Shown in pieces: positions 29,395 through 39,048 of a DNA stretch of 64,000 nucleotides. The stretch lies in NCBI RefSeq assembly GCF_000312485.1, contig NZ_HE997643.1:1168806-1232805 (forward strand). The letters are read 5' to 3'. The stretch comes from Yersinia massiliensis CCUG 53443 (GTDB lineage: Bacteria > Pseudomonadota > Gammaproteobacteria > Enterobacterales > Enterobacteriaceae). The first letter of the stretch is position 1, and each line of letters starts with the position of its first letter. The translations under genes were made by a program, and so were the position numbers. The notes below the pieces were generated by a model. That model worked only from the letters and a program-made list of their open reading frames with translations, searched no databases and had not been told where the DNA came from.

Positions 29395-30147
29395 GGGCTC
29401 GTCGCTCCAGTGGTTTAATAAATAGTCAGAATGACAACATGCATGCAGTTTATCATAAATTCTGACTTTATGCGGTGTTGGCTATCTTACGCTATATTAC
29501 TGTTTTCTTTATTAAGTAATGATAACGTTAATGAAATCGGTAACACTTTCATTTGAAGCTAATCGCTATTATTAGGTAGATTACATGAGCAATTTCACAA
29601 TATTGATGTAGAAAAAGTATGCTGAGTGAGCATTAACCAGATTAGTGAAGGTAAGAATCCGTTAAGCTGGATATGCAGACCGCACGATTGGTTCATTAAT
29701 GATACAAGTAATGTGCTCCCCTCATTAATTCGTAAAATAGTGATAACAAATATTCTCAGAATCTGACAAATCCAACACGGCTTGCTTTTTTCTTACTGAA
29801 TCTTTTGTTGCACCCTATATCAATATCCCGTTTTTCTGCGCGAACCATTATTGTACATACCTGCATAGATACAGGGCATTCTTGCTTTATTGATATAAAG
29901 CAAACTTATAACTTAGTGAGAAAATCATGTTCTCGTGTAGGGTCATTATCGAACAGAATGAACTTTTGCCTTAAAAAAACACGGCAAATAACAAAACGCC
30001 ATCGCTTATTAGTAGCAAGCAGCAACTTTTCGTGAATAAAATACGTAAATTCTAGGATGCGAATCAAATTGGCTATTGCAGAAATTAAAATAGCACTCTA
30101 TTATTATCCAGACGCCCCCCCACCAATTATAATTTGAGACCAGGACA
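29395..30147. other. Divergent regulatory region between tdk and hns
   Basis: 753 AT-rich bases that must carry the tdk and hns promoters. In E. coli the hns promoter is controlled by H-NS itself, Fis and cold shock. A 76-codon plus-strand frame at 29805-30035 overlaps nothing but has no family features or ribosome site and is not accepted. Confidence 0.5.
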
Positions 30148-30555
30148 ATGAGCGAAGCGTTAAAGATTCTTAACAACATCCGTACTCTACGTGCTCAAGC
30201 ACGCGAATGCACTCTTGAAACTTTAGAAGAAATGCTGGAGAAACTTGAAGTGGTCGTTAATGAACGCCGCGAAGAAGATTCTCAAGTACAAGCTGAGATT
30301 GAAGAACGCGAACGTAAATTGAGCCAATACCGTGAAATGCTTATTGCTGACGGCATTGACCCAAATGAACTGCTGCAAACTATGAGTGCAACTAAAGCTA
30401 CTACTAAAGCTAAGCGTGCTGCACGCCCTGCTAAATATAAGTATGTAGATGAAAATGGCGAAACGAAAACCTGGACAGGCCAAGGCCGTACTCCAGCTGT
30501 GATTAAGAAAGCCATTGAAGAAGAAGGTAAATCACTGGATGATTTCCTGCTGTAA
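30148..30555 (+). CDS. hns: Nucleoid-associated silencer H-NS
   Basis: Abundant DNA-bridging protein that silences AT-rich and horizontally acquired genes. Residues 1-80 are the coiled-coil oligomerisation domain ([21 protein letters not shown] start), followed by a basic Ala/Thr/Lys linker. The C-terminal domain carries the DNA-minor-groove motif TWTGQGRTP. It has 135 residues and a ribosome site AGGACA-like before the ATG. Several AT-rich gaps in this window are natural candidate targets. Confidence 0.98.
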   Translation: MSEALKILNNIRTLRAQARECTLETLEEMLEKLEVVVNERREEDSQVQAEIEERERKLSQYREMLIADGIDPNELLQTMSATKATTKAKRAARPAKYKYVDENGETKTWTGQGRTPAVIKKAIEEEGKSLDDFLL

Positions 30556-30582
30556 TAGTATTCGTTTATCGACTATTGCGAT

Positions 30583-30619
30583 AAAAAAACCCTCTGATAA
30601 TACGGAGGGTTTTTTTTAT
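30583..30619 (+). terminator. Rho-independent terminator after hns
   Basis: AAAAAAACCCTC, loop TGATAATACG, GAGGGTTTTTTTT. Strong T-run; could also act on the convergent ugd transcript. Confidence 0.93.
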
Positions 30620-30933
30620 CGTTCATGTATATATCACCTCGCATTGTTTAACACTCGTGATGTCAAAGATGAATTTACATACATTCGATAAGTCACTGGT
30701 GCCACAAACCTATTGATACTGATAAATAACTCTATGTTATCATTCCGTTTATAACGCTATAAGAATACTCTGTTAATTCTAAGTATCACAATAATCAGTG
30801 TGATCATGGTAAGAAGACCCCCCGTCATCTTACGATATAAAGCAATATTGTTTGTCGCGAGTAAGTCGCGTATGTCAGCGTTGAGTACAAAAAATACATT
30901 TTATCTTGTACCCAACACATCACCCTCTAACAA
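30620..30933. other. Intergenic region between hns and ugd
   Basis: 314 bases between convergent genes. The only structure seen is an interrupted inverted repeat (GTTG..TACAA at 30880-30890 with TTGTA..CAAC at 30906-30916) 18 bases past the ugd stop, possibly an mRNA end. Confidence 0.4.
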
Positions 30934-32283
30934 TTACTTCACTTGATTAATCGAATCACCGCGTCCAATGCCGTAATAAGTGAAGCCTCGAGTATTTAAA
31001 CGCTCAGGATCGTACAAATTACGTCCATCAAATATAACCGGTTGTTTTAATCTAGATTTGATAACATCAAAGTCAGGTGCTCTAAAATTTTGCCATTCAG
31101 TGCAAATTATCAATGCATCAGCCCCTTGTAGTGCCGACTCCTTTGTCCCCATTAATTTTAGGTCATCCCTCGCGCCATAAATACGCTGAGCTTCATCCAT
31201 TGCTTCGGGATCATAAGCCTGAATAATCGCACCACCGCGCCATAATGCTTCCATTAAAATTCGACTAGGCGCCTCTCGCATATCGTCTGTATTGGGTTTG
31301 AATGCTAGTCCCCAAAGTGCGAATGTTTTGCCTGTAATCTGTGAATGAAAATGGTGTTGAATAAATTCTGTTAACTTATACTTCTGTTCGTTATTGATTT
31401 TCTCGACTGCCTGCAAGAGTTGCGGCTGATAATCGCAGCTTTCGGCCGATCTAATTAATGCCTGGATGTCTTTCGGAAAACAGGAACCACCATAGCCGCA
31501 ACCTGAATAAATGAAGTGATAACCAATGCGCGAATCAGAACCAATACCTTGTCGTACTTTTTCAACATCAGCTCCGAGTCTTTCCGCAATATTAGCGATC
31601 TCATTCATAAAACTAATTTTTGTCGCCAACATCGCGTTCGCTGCATATTTGGTCAGTTCTGCACTGCGAATATCCATGATAAGCATGCGATCATGATTTC
31701 GGTTAAAAGGCTCGTATAGCTCACTAATTAAGTCAATTACACCGTTGTCATGAGTATCAATGCCAATAACAATACGTTCAGGCCGTTTGCAATCAGCAAC
31801 TGCAGCACCCTCTTTTAGAAATTCTGGGTTTGAAACCACATTAAATGCTATATCTAAACCTCGCTGCTGCAGAACAGTTTTTATCTTTTGTTGCACTCTA
31901 TCCGCCGTCCCTACAGGGACCGTAGACTTATCAATGATCACTTTAGGTGCATCCATATATTTCGCTATGGTGTCAGCAACTTCCAGCACATATTTAAGAT
32001 CAGCGGCACCATCCTCATCAGGAGGTGTACCAACAGCAATAAATTGAATGCAACCATGTGCAACACCCGCCTGCGCATCGGTTGAAAATCGAAGTCTCCC
32101 TTCCTCATAATTTTCTTTTACCAAAGGTGCAAGACCAGGCTCAAATATAGCAATACGGCCTTTTTGCAAGTCAGCAACCTTGTTTTCATCAACATCAATG
32201 CAAAGGACATCGTGACCAACTTCCGCAAGCACTGCAGCCTGAACAAGTCCTACATAGCCAATACCAAAAACCGTCACTTTCAT
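30934..32283 (-). CDS. ugd: UDP-glucose 6-dehydrogenase
   Basis: Oxidises UDP-glucose to UDP-glucuronate with two NAD+, supplying capsule, colanic-acid-like polymers and aminoarabinose for lipid A. The Rossmann start [13 protein letters not shown] is at the N-terminus and the catalytic cysteine lies in [14 protein letters not shown] chose the ATG at 32283 (MKVTVFGIG, 449 residues), because AAGGA lies upstream and the longer frame only adds a non-family extension. This longer form of Ugd differs from the 388-residue E. coli enzyme. In E. coli galU sits between hns and rssB; here ugd occupies that position. Confidence 0.95.
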   Translation of the reverse strand: MKVTVFGIGYVGLVQAAVLAEVGHDVLCIDVDENKVADLQKGRIAIFEPGLAPLVKENYEEGRLRFSTDAQAGVAHGCIQFIAVGTPPDEDGAADLKYVLEVADTIAKYMDAPKVIIDKSTVPVGTADRVQQKIKTVLQQRGLDIAFNVVSNPEFLKEGAAVADCKRPERIVIGIDTHDNGVIDLISELYEPFNRNHDRMLIMDIRSAELTKYAANAMLATKISFMNEIANIAERLGADVEKVRQGIGSDSRIGYHFIYSGCGYGGSCFPKDIQALIRSAESCDYQPQLLQAVEKINNEQKYKLTEFIQHHFHSQITGKTFALWGLAFKPNTDDMREAPSRILMEALWRGGAIIQAYDPEAMDEAQRIYGARDDLKLMGTKESALQGADALIICTEWQNFRAPDFDVIKSRLKQPVIFDGRNLYDPERLNTRGFTYYGIGRGDSINQVK

Positions 32284-32603
32284 TCGTTCAATCCTTCCAT
32301 TGCAATTCAATAAGGGCATACATGCAGCCATTATCAGGAACTAACCTTAAGTTAACCTGAGGCGACATAACCTTATTGGTAGAGAATAATAAAATCTGGG
32401 TGGAAATTTTCAGACATAAGTAAGGAAGGAAGTATATCAATCGATATTTAACGCATCTCGACCGTACACATTGATTGATACAAATTAGGCTATTTTCGGA
32501 ATTTCGTTATACAACCATTTATATTCAGAGAGGAAATTCAACGCATGGACGGAATAAATTAAATGTAGGAATTAGTTATCGCGTAACAAATATAGCATTT
32601 GAA
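32284..32603. other. Intergenic region upstream of ugd
   Basis: 320 AT-rich bases between rssB and ugd, both on the minus strand. Presumably it carries the ugd promoter; no operator was identified with confidence. Confidence 0.45.
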
Positions 32604-33620
32604 CTACTCATCTGCTGAAAGCATCAACCTTAAACGGCTCCCGCCCCCCCATACTTGACACTGCCATGCGTCACAGCGCTGACTTATTTGGTTTAAGTGT
32701 GCCGTTTTTAGCGTCCCTAGTGGTACGCCATTACTGAGTTGAACCTGATTTTTCCCCGCACTCACGTTTGCATGCAGACCAGCTGATACCAAAATTAAAT
32801 TTTTGTATTCCACATGGTAGTAGCCAACAAGTAATGGAAATTGCCCATCCAGATGGGTACGTCTCAGCAGTTGATTAACCTGTTTGAGCAAGGATGACAT
32901 TTGCGGTAGGCGTTGCTGTTGATGCGACAAATGTTCCTGTAGTATTCCGTTAAACAACACCCGCAGTAGCAAAGCAGCCAAAACACCGTTATCTCCAGCT
33001 CGGGTCACATCAAGACAATAAAATGCCAAATCTTTATCTGAAAGAGCAGCGATATCGAGTACAAGCCCTGGCTGTTCAACCATTGTCAGTTGACGATAAT
33101 TTATACGGCAATTGGCGATAGTCTGTTGAGCGGGTGGCTGTAATTGTTTTAGTAACTGCGCTGCATCATAAGGATTTTTGCGCAGAGCTTCCCAGTCCTG
33201 GATAAGTTCTGTCTCTTCAATAGCATGAGAGGTGAATAGCACGGGATAAAGACAGGCCAAAACAGCCTCACGTAGTCGATTCAAATCGACGATTGGCTTC
33301 AAAAGGACGTCTTTTACGCCAAGACGTAAAACTGTTGCGATATCAGTCATTTTATCGGTGGCGGATATTACCAATACTGGGATCTTTATCCCTTGAATGA
33401 GTAGTCGTTCAACAAACTCGATCCCCCCCATTTTAGGCATAGCAAGATCGCAAAGTATCAGATCCGGAGACTGGACTTTAAGTTGCTCTAATGCCTTTAG
33501 CCCATTTTCCGCCTGATAAACGGTCGCCCCCAGTGAACAGAGGAATCCTGCGATGACAGAACGGAAAACCGTTTCATCTTCGACAACTAGAATAGTTTTA
33601 CCTGCTAGTGGTTTTTCCAT
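32604..33620 (-). CDS. rssB: Sigma-S adaptor response regulator RssB
   Basis: Delivers the stress sigma factor RpoS to the ClpXP protease. The receiver domain (about residues 8-125) has the acidic pocket EDE, phosphorylatable Asp58 in LILCDLAMPK, Ser86 and Lys108 in LLKP. The C-terminal effector (about 170-338) is a degenerate PP2C-like phosphatase domain. It has 338 residues against 337 in E. coli. It is 125 bases downstream of rssA in the same direction, the conserved rssAB arrangement. Confidence 0.96.
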   Translation of the reverse strand: MEKPLAGKTILVVEDETVFRSVIAGFLCSLGATVYQAENGLKALEQLKVQSPDLILCDLAMPKMGGIEFVERLLIQGIKIPVLVISATDKMTDIATVLRLGVKDVLLKPIVDLNRLREAVLACLYPVLFTSHAIEETELIQDWEALRKNPYDAAQLLKQLQPPAQQTIANCRINYRQLTMVEQPGLVLDIAALSDKDLAFYCLDVTRAGDNGVLAALLLRVLFNGILQEHLSHQQQRLPQMSSLLKQVNQLLRRTHLDGQFPLLVGYYHVEYKNLILVSAGLHANVSAGKNQVQLSNGVPLGTLKTAHLNQISQRCDAWQCQVWGGGSRLRLMLSADE

Positions 33621-33745
33621 GTACTGCTTCTCTTGCTAATCTTATGTGTAATAGTGGCTCAAAATAGCTATTTGCGCTTGTCAGAAATTGTCACGCCTAC
33701 TTCGCTTTTCTAGTATGTGTATGCTGCTACATATCGATGCCTGCA

Positions 33746-34642
33746 CTACCGGACTAAATGGCGTAGCTGCTCAAACTTGTTCTCCGCGGCCGTTTTACCC
33801 GCTGAAATCGCCTCATCTGCGCGATGGAAATCTAGCATTGAAATCTGCGGGCAATAAGGTTGGATCAGCACATCAGGAGGGTCCCCTGCCATACGATTGC
33901 GTTTTAGCCTGTTTTCCAAAACCTGAATAGATGTAGACATGATTTCCATGGCGCTAGGAATGGTCTTAGGCGTGTTGATCGAGAAATTGGCGATGTGTGT
34001 TTTCAGGCGTTGCTGCCAGTTTACTGGTATATCCAAAGGCTTATTTTCAGCGGAAGATTGCGAAGTGAATAAGTCTTGTTGAACAAGATGTGCATCATGT
34101 TGTAAATCGACGGCAATCACGATGTCTGCGCCCAAAGCCCTAGCTAAAGAAATAGGAACAGGATTAACGACCGCGCCATCGACTAACCAATAACCACCAA
34201 ACTGCACCGGAGCAAATAACCCCGGCATGCTGCAAGATGCTCTAATGGCTTGCTTGATGTCCCCTTCTGTAAGCCATAATTCGCGACCCGTTGTTAAATT
34301 TGTAACAACCGAACCAAATGGCAACTTACACTCAGCGATGGCTTGGGTATTGATGATTTCGTTTACAGCATTGAACACTCGTTCTCCGCGAAGTAATCCT
34401 CCGCGGCGCCAGGAAAAATCCATCAACCGAATGACATCCCAATATTTAAATGAACGGACCCAACGTTCAATATCGTCCAAGTGGTCTGTAGCATAAGCGG
34501 CACCGACTAGCGCCCCCACAGAACAACCCGCGACAATATCAATCTTGACGCCCATATCATTAAGCGCGTTGATCACGCCTATGTGCGCCCAACCTTTTGC
34601 AGCGCCAGCCCCTAGTGCCAGTCCAACCTTGATTTTTCTCAT
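33746..34642 (-). CDS. rssA: Patatin-like protein RssA
   Basis: Predicted serine acyl hydrolase of the patatin family, partner gene of rssB. It has the oxyanion glycine loop GLALGAGAAKGWAHIG, the nucleophile elbow GCSVGA with Ser41, and the dyad aspartate in LVDGAVVNP. It has 298 residues. The substrate is not known. It starts at an ATG after GGACG and runs into rssB. Confidence 0.94.
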   Translation of the reverse strand: MRKIKVGLALGAGAAKGWAHIGVINALNDMGVKIDIVAGCSVGALVGAAYATDHLDDIERWVRSFKYWDVIRLMDFSWRRGGLLRGERVFNAVNEIINTQAIAECKLPFGSVVTNLTTGRELWLTEGDIKQAIRASCSMPGLFAPVQFGGYWLVDGAVVNPVPISLARALGADIVIAVDLQHDAHLVQQDLFTSQSSAENKPLDIPVNWQQRLKTHIANFSINTPKTIPSAMEIMSTSIQVLENRLKRNRMAGDPPDVLIQPYCPQISMLDFHRADEAISAGKTAAENKFEQLRHLVR

Positions 34643-34905
34643 TTTATTTCGTCCATTTTAATCAGTTTGGCACTTTATTTATTAGCTTAAACAATCGGGT
34701 ATTAGGAACCTCGCTAACAAAACGACAGAGCCTACAAATTAGTAAGCAGTGACCTAGTTGTCACTCAGATGAAAAGTGTATATTTCTCAATCTAAGTGAT
34801 CGTATTTGTTATAGAACTATAGTGAATATTTATCGCTCTGGAAGATTGAAACAAATAGTTTACACTTCATTACTAACATATAGCTTAAAAACAGTTGGAC
34901 ATACC

Positions 34906-35373
34906 GTGAATGTTGAAATATGCCAAACCGATCTGTTTAATCCTGAAGTTATTGCACTCATTGCTCAATTAGATGCGTACCAAGATGTACTCTATCCGGT
35001 TGAAAGTAATCATGCTGTATCGATTGAGAGTATGCGTTTAGTAAGAACATTTGCTTACATTGCTAAATTAGAGGGAAAGGCCGTTGGCTGCGCGATTCTT
35101 TTTTTGCCTAATACTCTATTCCCCGAGATTAAGCGCGTTTTTGTTTCTCCTGAACATCGAGGTTATGGAATAGCAACAATACTAATAACCTCGATTATCA
35201 ATAGATCCAATGTACTGGACATCAGTTAAATATTTTTAGAAACAGGAGCTTACCAACCTGATGCAATACGATCGTACCGGCGTTTGGGATTCGAGGTTAC
35301 ATCTGCATTTGGGGACTACCAGCATGACGCCTCAAGTATTTATATGATGAAGTCTTTGGGAGAGGTGAGTTGA
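34906..35373 (+). pseudogene. GNAT acetyltransferase gene broken by an in-frame stop
   Basis: The first part (GTG at 34906, NVEICQTDLFNPEVIAL) runs to a TAA at 35227-35229, just after the acetyl-CoA loop VSPEHRGYGIATILI. Reading on in the same frame gives IFLETGAYQPDAIRSYRRLGFEV and a DYQHDASSIYMMKS ending, stopping at TGA 35371. This is the missing C-terminal part of a GNAT domain, and the spacing between GYGIA and LETG equals that of intact relatives. So one base change to TAA, not an insertion or deletion, broke a gene of about 155 codons. An alternative longer 5' frame from 34822 exists but adds no family sequence. Confidence 0.85.
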
Positions 35374-35757
35374 TAGAATGGTGAAATGAAGAACAGACGT
35401 TATTTTAACATAAGTTGTTTGAATTTATTATTCGAGGATTTAATATAAGTAGTGCTTAAAAATCTACTTAATCAGAATAACAATTGAGACTAATCCTAAA
35501 AATATGCATTGTAGAAAATAATATGAAATCCGATAAATTGAATTGCTCATTTCTATCGAATTTCATAGTTCGTTCTAAGTCGCTATAGTACCATCTGCGA
35601 TAAATGAAAATAGCGACAGAACATTATGATGACTTACAGGTGATTAATAAAATAATTACCCGTTGATAGTGCCAAATGAAACACTCATTTTTTCAAACAT
35701 TGCGATGACTTTATTGATCAATTTCATGGGTAGCTCCAGTAAATATCATTATTTTTA

Positions 35758-35773
35758 TGTGATATACATCACG
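35758..35773 (+). promoter_or_regulatory. CRP-like site 1 upstream of ychJ
   Basis: TGTGATATACATCACG matches TGTGA-N6-TCACA at nine of ten positions. It is 58 bases upstream of a second, perfect site. Confidence 0.55.
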
Positions 35774-35815
35774 GTTATTAAGTTACGCCATAATGAAACA
35801 ACGGTCAAGTATTTT

Positions 35816-35831
35816 TGTGATGCGAGTCACA
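35816..35831 (+). promoter_or_regulatory. CRP-like site 2 upstream of ychJ
   Basis: TGTGATGCGAGTCACA matches the core TGTGA-N6-TCACA at all ten positions, inside a longer palindrome (TTTTGTGA...TCACAAAA). It lies 139 bases before the ychJ start. The regulated transcript is not known. Confidence 0.65.
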
Positions 35832-35969
35832 AAACTTATTGGCATCGCAAGACAACAAAAATGATCAACTTTGAACCCCATCGCACGATTAGGTAAGATA
35901 CCCCCCAAATCTACATAGTTTTTTGTCAATCGACGTTTGAACGTATTTGCTGTTCAACCAAGAGGCGAC

Positions 35970-36461
35970 ATGATTAATAGTTTCGGAGAAATTTTGTCAG
36001 AACAGTGTCCATGCGGTAGCACCATTGAATACACAAAATGCTGTGAGCCCTATCATTTAGCTACGCAGGTCGCGGCTTCCCCTGCGATTCTTATGCGTTC
36101 ACGTTATAGTGCCTATGCCAAAAAGAATGTGGATTATCTGATTAAAACATGGCATCCGGATTGTAATGCGCAAGCATGGCGTGCGGGAATTGAGCAAAGC
36201 TTTGCCAATACGTTATGGCACCGATTGATCGTCATTACCGAAACCACTGGTAGTCATCAAGATGAAGGCTTTGTCGAGTTTATTGCCCATTTTACCGATG
36301 ACAATAAAACTCAACGCAGCGTGATGCATGAACGTTCTCGCTTTCTTCGAATTGAAAAAAACTGGTATTATGTCGACGGCGTGCGGCCTTCCGTGGGAAG
36401 AAACGATACATGCCCTTGCGGTTCAGGGACAAAATATAAGAAATGCTGCGGACAGAATTAA
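35970..36461 (+). CDS. ychJ: YchJ, SEC-C motif protein (UPF0225)
   Basis: Cytoplasmic protein of unknown role with zinc-binding SEC-C motifs at both ends: CPCGSTIEYTKCC near the N-terminus and CPCGSGTKYKKCCGQN at the C-terminus. The middle has the conserved LMRSRYSAYAKKNVDYLIKTW block. SEC-C modules are best known from SecA, where they bind zinc and SecB. I chose the ATG at 35970 (163 residues), preceded by AGAGGCG, over an in-frame start 11 codons upstream. It precedes purU by 82 bases, as in E. coli. Confidence 0.93.
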   Translation: MINSFGEILSEQCPCGSTIEYTKCCEPYHLATQVAASPAILMRSRYSAYAKKNVDYLIKTWHPDCNAQAWRAGIEQSFANTLWHRLIVITETTGSHQDEGFVEFIAHFTDDNKTQRSVMHERSRFLRIEKNWYYVDGVRPSVGRNDTCPCGSGTKYKKCCGQN

Positions 36462-36543
36462 TAATTTTGCTTTATGACTTCCGCAATTTCAAAAACTAAA
36501 CTTACACAACATCAAGTAATGTTAAGACAGGATTTAGCACCTT

Positions 36544-37392
36544 ATGCCACACCAGAACGTACAAAAGAAAGTGTTACGCACTATTTGCCCTGATGCCAAA
36601 GGCTTAATCGCTAAAATCACCAATATTTGTTACAAGCACCAACTGAATATTGTTCAGAATAACGAATTCGTTGATCATTTGACGGGCCGTTTTTTCATGC
36701 GGACAGAATTAGAAGGTATTTTTAACGATACCACGCTGCTGGCAGATTTGGATGATGCGTTACCAGAAGGCACTAACCGTGAGTTGCATACTGCAGGGCG
36801 GCGTCGGATTGTCATCATGGTGACAAAGGAAGCGCATTGTCTCGGCGACCTATTGATGAAAAGTGCCTATGGCGGCTTGGATGTTGAAATTGCAGCAGTA
36901 ATTGGAAACCACGATGCTCTGCAGAACTTAGTTGAACGTTTTGATATCCCCTTCCACTTAATCAGTCATGAAGGCTTAACTCGCGATCAACATGATCAAC
37001 GCTTAATTGAAAAAATTGAACAATATCAGCCAGACTACGTGGTTCTCGCTAAATATATGCGTGTGCTCACGCCAGCCTTTGTGCAACGTTTCCCGTATCA
37101 GATTATTAATATCCATCACTCATTCTTGCCTGCATTTATTGGCGCACGACCTTACCATCAAGCCTATGAGCGGGGCGTAAAGATCATTGGCGCCACTGCG
37201 CACTATGTCAATGATAGTTTAGATGAAGGTCCAATCATCATGCAGGACGTGATTCATGTTGATCACTCGTATACTGCTGAAGATATGATGCGAGCGGGCC
37301 GAGATGTTGAAAAAAATGTGCTTAGTCGCGCTTTGTATCGTGTTTTAGCGCAACGCGTTTTTGTGTACGGTAACCGCACTGTGATTTTGTAA
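36544..37392 (+). CDS. purU: Formyltetrahydrofolate deformylase PurU
   Basis: Hydrolyses 10-formyltetrahydrofolate to tetrahydrofolate and formate, balancing one-carbon pools and feeding formate to PurT. An ACT domain (about residues 8-85, RTICPDAKGLIAKIT start) is followed by a formyltransferase-fold domain with the catalytic INIHHSFLPAFIGARPY and HYVNDSLDEGPII motifs. It has 282 residues, E. coli 280. A perfect 11-base inverted repeat follows, then the tyrT promoter. Confidence 0.96.
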   Translation: MPHQNVQKKVLRTICPDAKGLIAKITNICYKHQLNIVQNNEFVDHLTGRFFMRTELEGIFNDTTLLADLDDALPEGTNRELHTAGRRRIVIMVTKEAHCLGDLLMKSAYGGLDVEIAAVIGNHDALQNLVERFDIPFHLISHEGLTRDQHDQRLIEKIEQYQPDYVVLAKYMRVLTPAFVQRFPYQIINIHHSFLPAFIGARPYHQAYERGVKIIGATAHYVNDSLDEGPIIMQDVIHVDHSYTAEDMMRAGRDVEKNVLSRALYRVLAQRVFVYGNRTVIL

Positions 37393-37408
37393 GTAGTGGC
37401 AAATAAGA

Positions 37409-37446
37409 TTTTTTTGTCCAGATATCCATCTACAAGGACAAAAAAA
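37409..37446. repeat. Perfect 11-bp inverted repeat upstream of tRNA-Tyr
   Basis: TTTTTTTGTCC (37409-37419) and GGACAAAAAAA (37436-37446), loop of 16 bases. The T-run comes first and the A-run last, so it is not an ordinary terminator. It lies 33 bases before the tRNA-Tyr -35 box. Confidence 0.6.
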
Positions 37447-37478
37447 CATCTAATGAATTATTTTTTTCATTTCAAGTC

Positions 37479-37513
37479 TTTACAGGGGCGCTTCATTTGA
37501 TATGATGCGCCCC
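37479..37513 (+). promoter_or_regulatory. tRNA-Tyr operon promoter
   Basis: -35 TTTACA (37479-37484), 16-base spacer, -10 TATGAT (37501-37506), then the GC-rich discriminator GCGCCCC, a hallmark of stringently controlled stable-RNA promoters. It is nearly identical to the E. coli tyrT promoter as I remember it. Confidence 0.9.
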
Positions 37514-37551
37514 GCTTACCAAGAGAGCATTGTTAAGTGTGTTAGGCCAGT

Positions 37552-37636
<85 letters not shown>

Positions 37637-37692
37637 TATTTAACCTCGAGTACGCAGCTGACTGAATATCGGGATTTGATATAAGCACTTGA

Positions 37693-37729
37693 GGGGAAGG
37701 TGAAAACCTTCGACAAGGTTCGAGCCGAG
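37693..37729 (+). repeat. rtT-like repeat, first copy
   Basis: A 37-base unit (GGGGAAGGTGAAAACCTTCG start, ending GGTTCGAGCCGAG) in the spacer after the first tRNA-Tyr; the same unit recurs at 38013-38049 with two differences. It contains the hairpin GAAGGT-GAAA-ACCTTC and T-arm-like sequence. Confidence 0.75.
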
Positions 37730-37788
37730 TGCAACGAGACAACAACGCATCGCGTTGGCCCGAAGGGTGAGGAACGGAGTGACGAATT

Positions 37789-37806
37789 ATCCTTTCCCCA
37801 CCACCA
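37789..37806 (+). repeat. Partial copy of the tRNA-Tyr 3' end
   Basis: ATCCTTTCCCCACCACCA matches the last 18 bases of the tRNA-Tyr genes with one change. Repeats carrying a tRNA-Tyr 3' end are a known feature of the E. coli tyrT (rtT RNA) locus. Confidence 0.8.
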
Positions 37807-37870
37807 TTTATTACATATTAGTGTTTCAGCATTAGGTTAGGCCATTTTTAGTAAAAACCACAAAATCAGT

Positions 37871-37955
<85 letters not shown>

Positions 37956-38012
37956 TCTCTACAAATTCCTCATGCAATCAGCAAACATTTAACTCAAAAA
38001 TAGCTTCGTTCT

Positions 38013-38049
38013 GGGGAAGGTAAGAACCTTCGACAAGGTTCGAGCCGAG
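38013..38049 (+). repeat. rtT-like repeat, second copy
   Basis: Same 37-base unit as 37693-37729; the two differences fall in the loop of the GAAGGT/ACCTTC hairpin (GAAA changed to AAGA), so the stem is kept. Confidence 0.75.
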
Positions 38050-38061
38050 CGTAGCACCTCA

Positions 38062-38089
38062 GTATGGATTTATTTATCCATATACTTTT
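38062..38089 (+). terminator. Possible terminator of the tRNA-Tyr operon
   Basis: TATGGAT (38063-38069), loop TTATTT, ATCCATA (38076-38082), followed by TACTTTTA. Modest stem of A-T-rich pairs. Confidence 0.45.
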
Positions 38090-38187
38090 ACGCTTGACGG
38101 TTAAATTAAGGTAATACTCAGAAAAATATAGCTACCGCTAAATAGCTTTATACTAAACAACGTCGCACCATAGAAAACCAGATAAGT

Positions 38188-39048
38188 TTAGTCCAACGTT
38201 TGGATGTAATCAATTAGTCTATTCAATACACTAGAATGCGAACGTGACTTATAAAAATATAGCTTACTCCCATGATTTAAACTCGAAAAATTTATAAATT
38301 CCAGTTCAGACTTACCAGTAAAATTATCCATTATGGAATCGGTAATACAGATATATCGTCCAGAATAGATAAAGCTCAAACAACATGCTAAATTATCCAC
38401 CAACCTAACGCTAACTTTACCATGTTGTTTTTTAACGGATTCTTCAAGATTTTTAACGAATTGGCTTCTATAGACGATAGGATTACACAGCCAAATATTA
38501 TTGTGTAGAATATTTAATACATCTTGGCTTTCATTCGAAATCCCTTTCCTGCCATAAATGCCAAACCCACTATCGGGAACCTCATTCAGCAATACAAACC
38601 TATCGCTAGATATAATTTCCGATGATAAAATCAATGAATTTCCATCATAATCGCCTATATCATCTATGCTTTCATAATAGAATTTAATTATATTGGCTTG
38701 AATGTTGTTTTTTTCTGCCATTAAATATATCTTTGTCAAACTTTCACTTTTACCCCAGTCGTAATAAATATTAATAATATTGGATACATGGCCAGTAAGA
38801 TGTTTTTTGGTTATCTCTTTCTCCTGCTGATACAGATCTTTTAGATCATTATATAAAACCTCGCCATCCCTAGTTAAACTCATACCAAACTTCTCCCGCT
38901 TAAATAACTTTTTCCCGATAATATATTCAAAGTCTTTGATTGATTTTGCCACAGGCGGTGTTGTTCTATTCATCACCCTGGCAGCCTTACTCAACGAGCC
39001 ATTTTCAACCACCGCCATAAAGGCTTCTAGCTTTCTAGATAGAAACAT
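38188..39048 (-). CDS. LysR-type transcriptional regulator in AT-rich DNA
   Basis: 286-residue DNA-binding regulator. The N-terminal winged helix (about residues 5-65) fits LysR: KLEAFMAVVENGSLSKAARVMN followed by TTPPVAKSIKDFEYIIGKKLF. The C-terminal part (about 90-286) is divergent, and I could not tie it to a ligand class. Codon use is AT-rich (many Ile, Asn, Lys, Tyr) unlike the flanking housekeeping genes, and it lies next to tRNA-Tyr genes with 780 very AT-rich bases upstream. This suggests horizontal acquisition and H-NS silencing. No neighbouring target operon is visible in the window. Confidence 0.85.
   Translation of the reverse strand: MFLSRKLEAFMAVVENGSLSKAARVMNRTTPPVAKSIKDFEYIIGKKLFKREKFGMSLTRDGEVLYNDLKDLYQQEKEITKKHLTGHVSNIINIYYDWGKSESLTKIYLMAEKNNIQANIIKFYYESIDDIGDYDGNSLILSSEIISSDRFVLLNEVPDSGFGIYGRKGISNESQDVLNILHNNIWLCNPIVYRSQFVKNLEESVKKQHGKVSVRLVDNLACCLSFIYSGRYICITDSIMDNFTGKSELEFINFSSLNHGSKLYFYKSRSHSSVLNRLIDYIQTLD

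Larger units (their letters stand above)
35374..35969. other. Long intergenic region upstream of ychJ
   Basis: About 600 AT-rich bases. Two CRP-like sites lie at 35758-35773 and 35816-35831. A 77-codon frame at 35663-35896 spans both and shows no family features, so it is not accepted. A small regulatory RNA could lie here, but I cannot delimit one. Confidence 0.5.

Noticed and set aside
29805-30035. 76-codon frame upstream of hns
   Set aside because: No ribosome site and no protein-like features; it lies in the hns promoter region.
35663-35896. 77-codon frame upstream of ychJ
   Set aside because: It overlaps the two CRP-like sites and has no family similarity.
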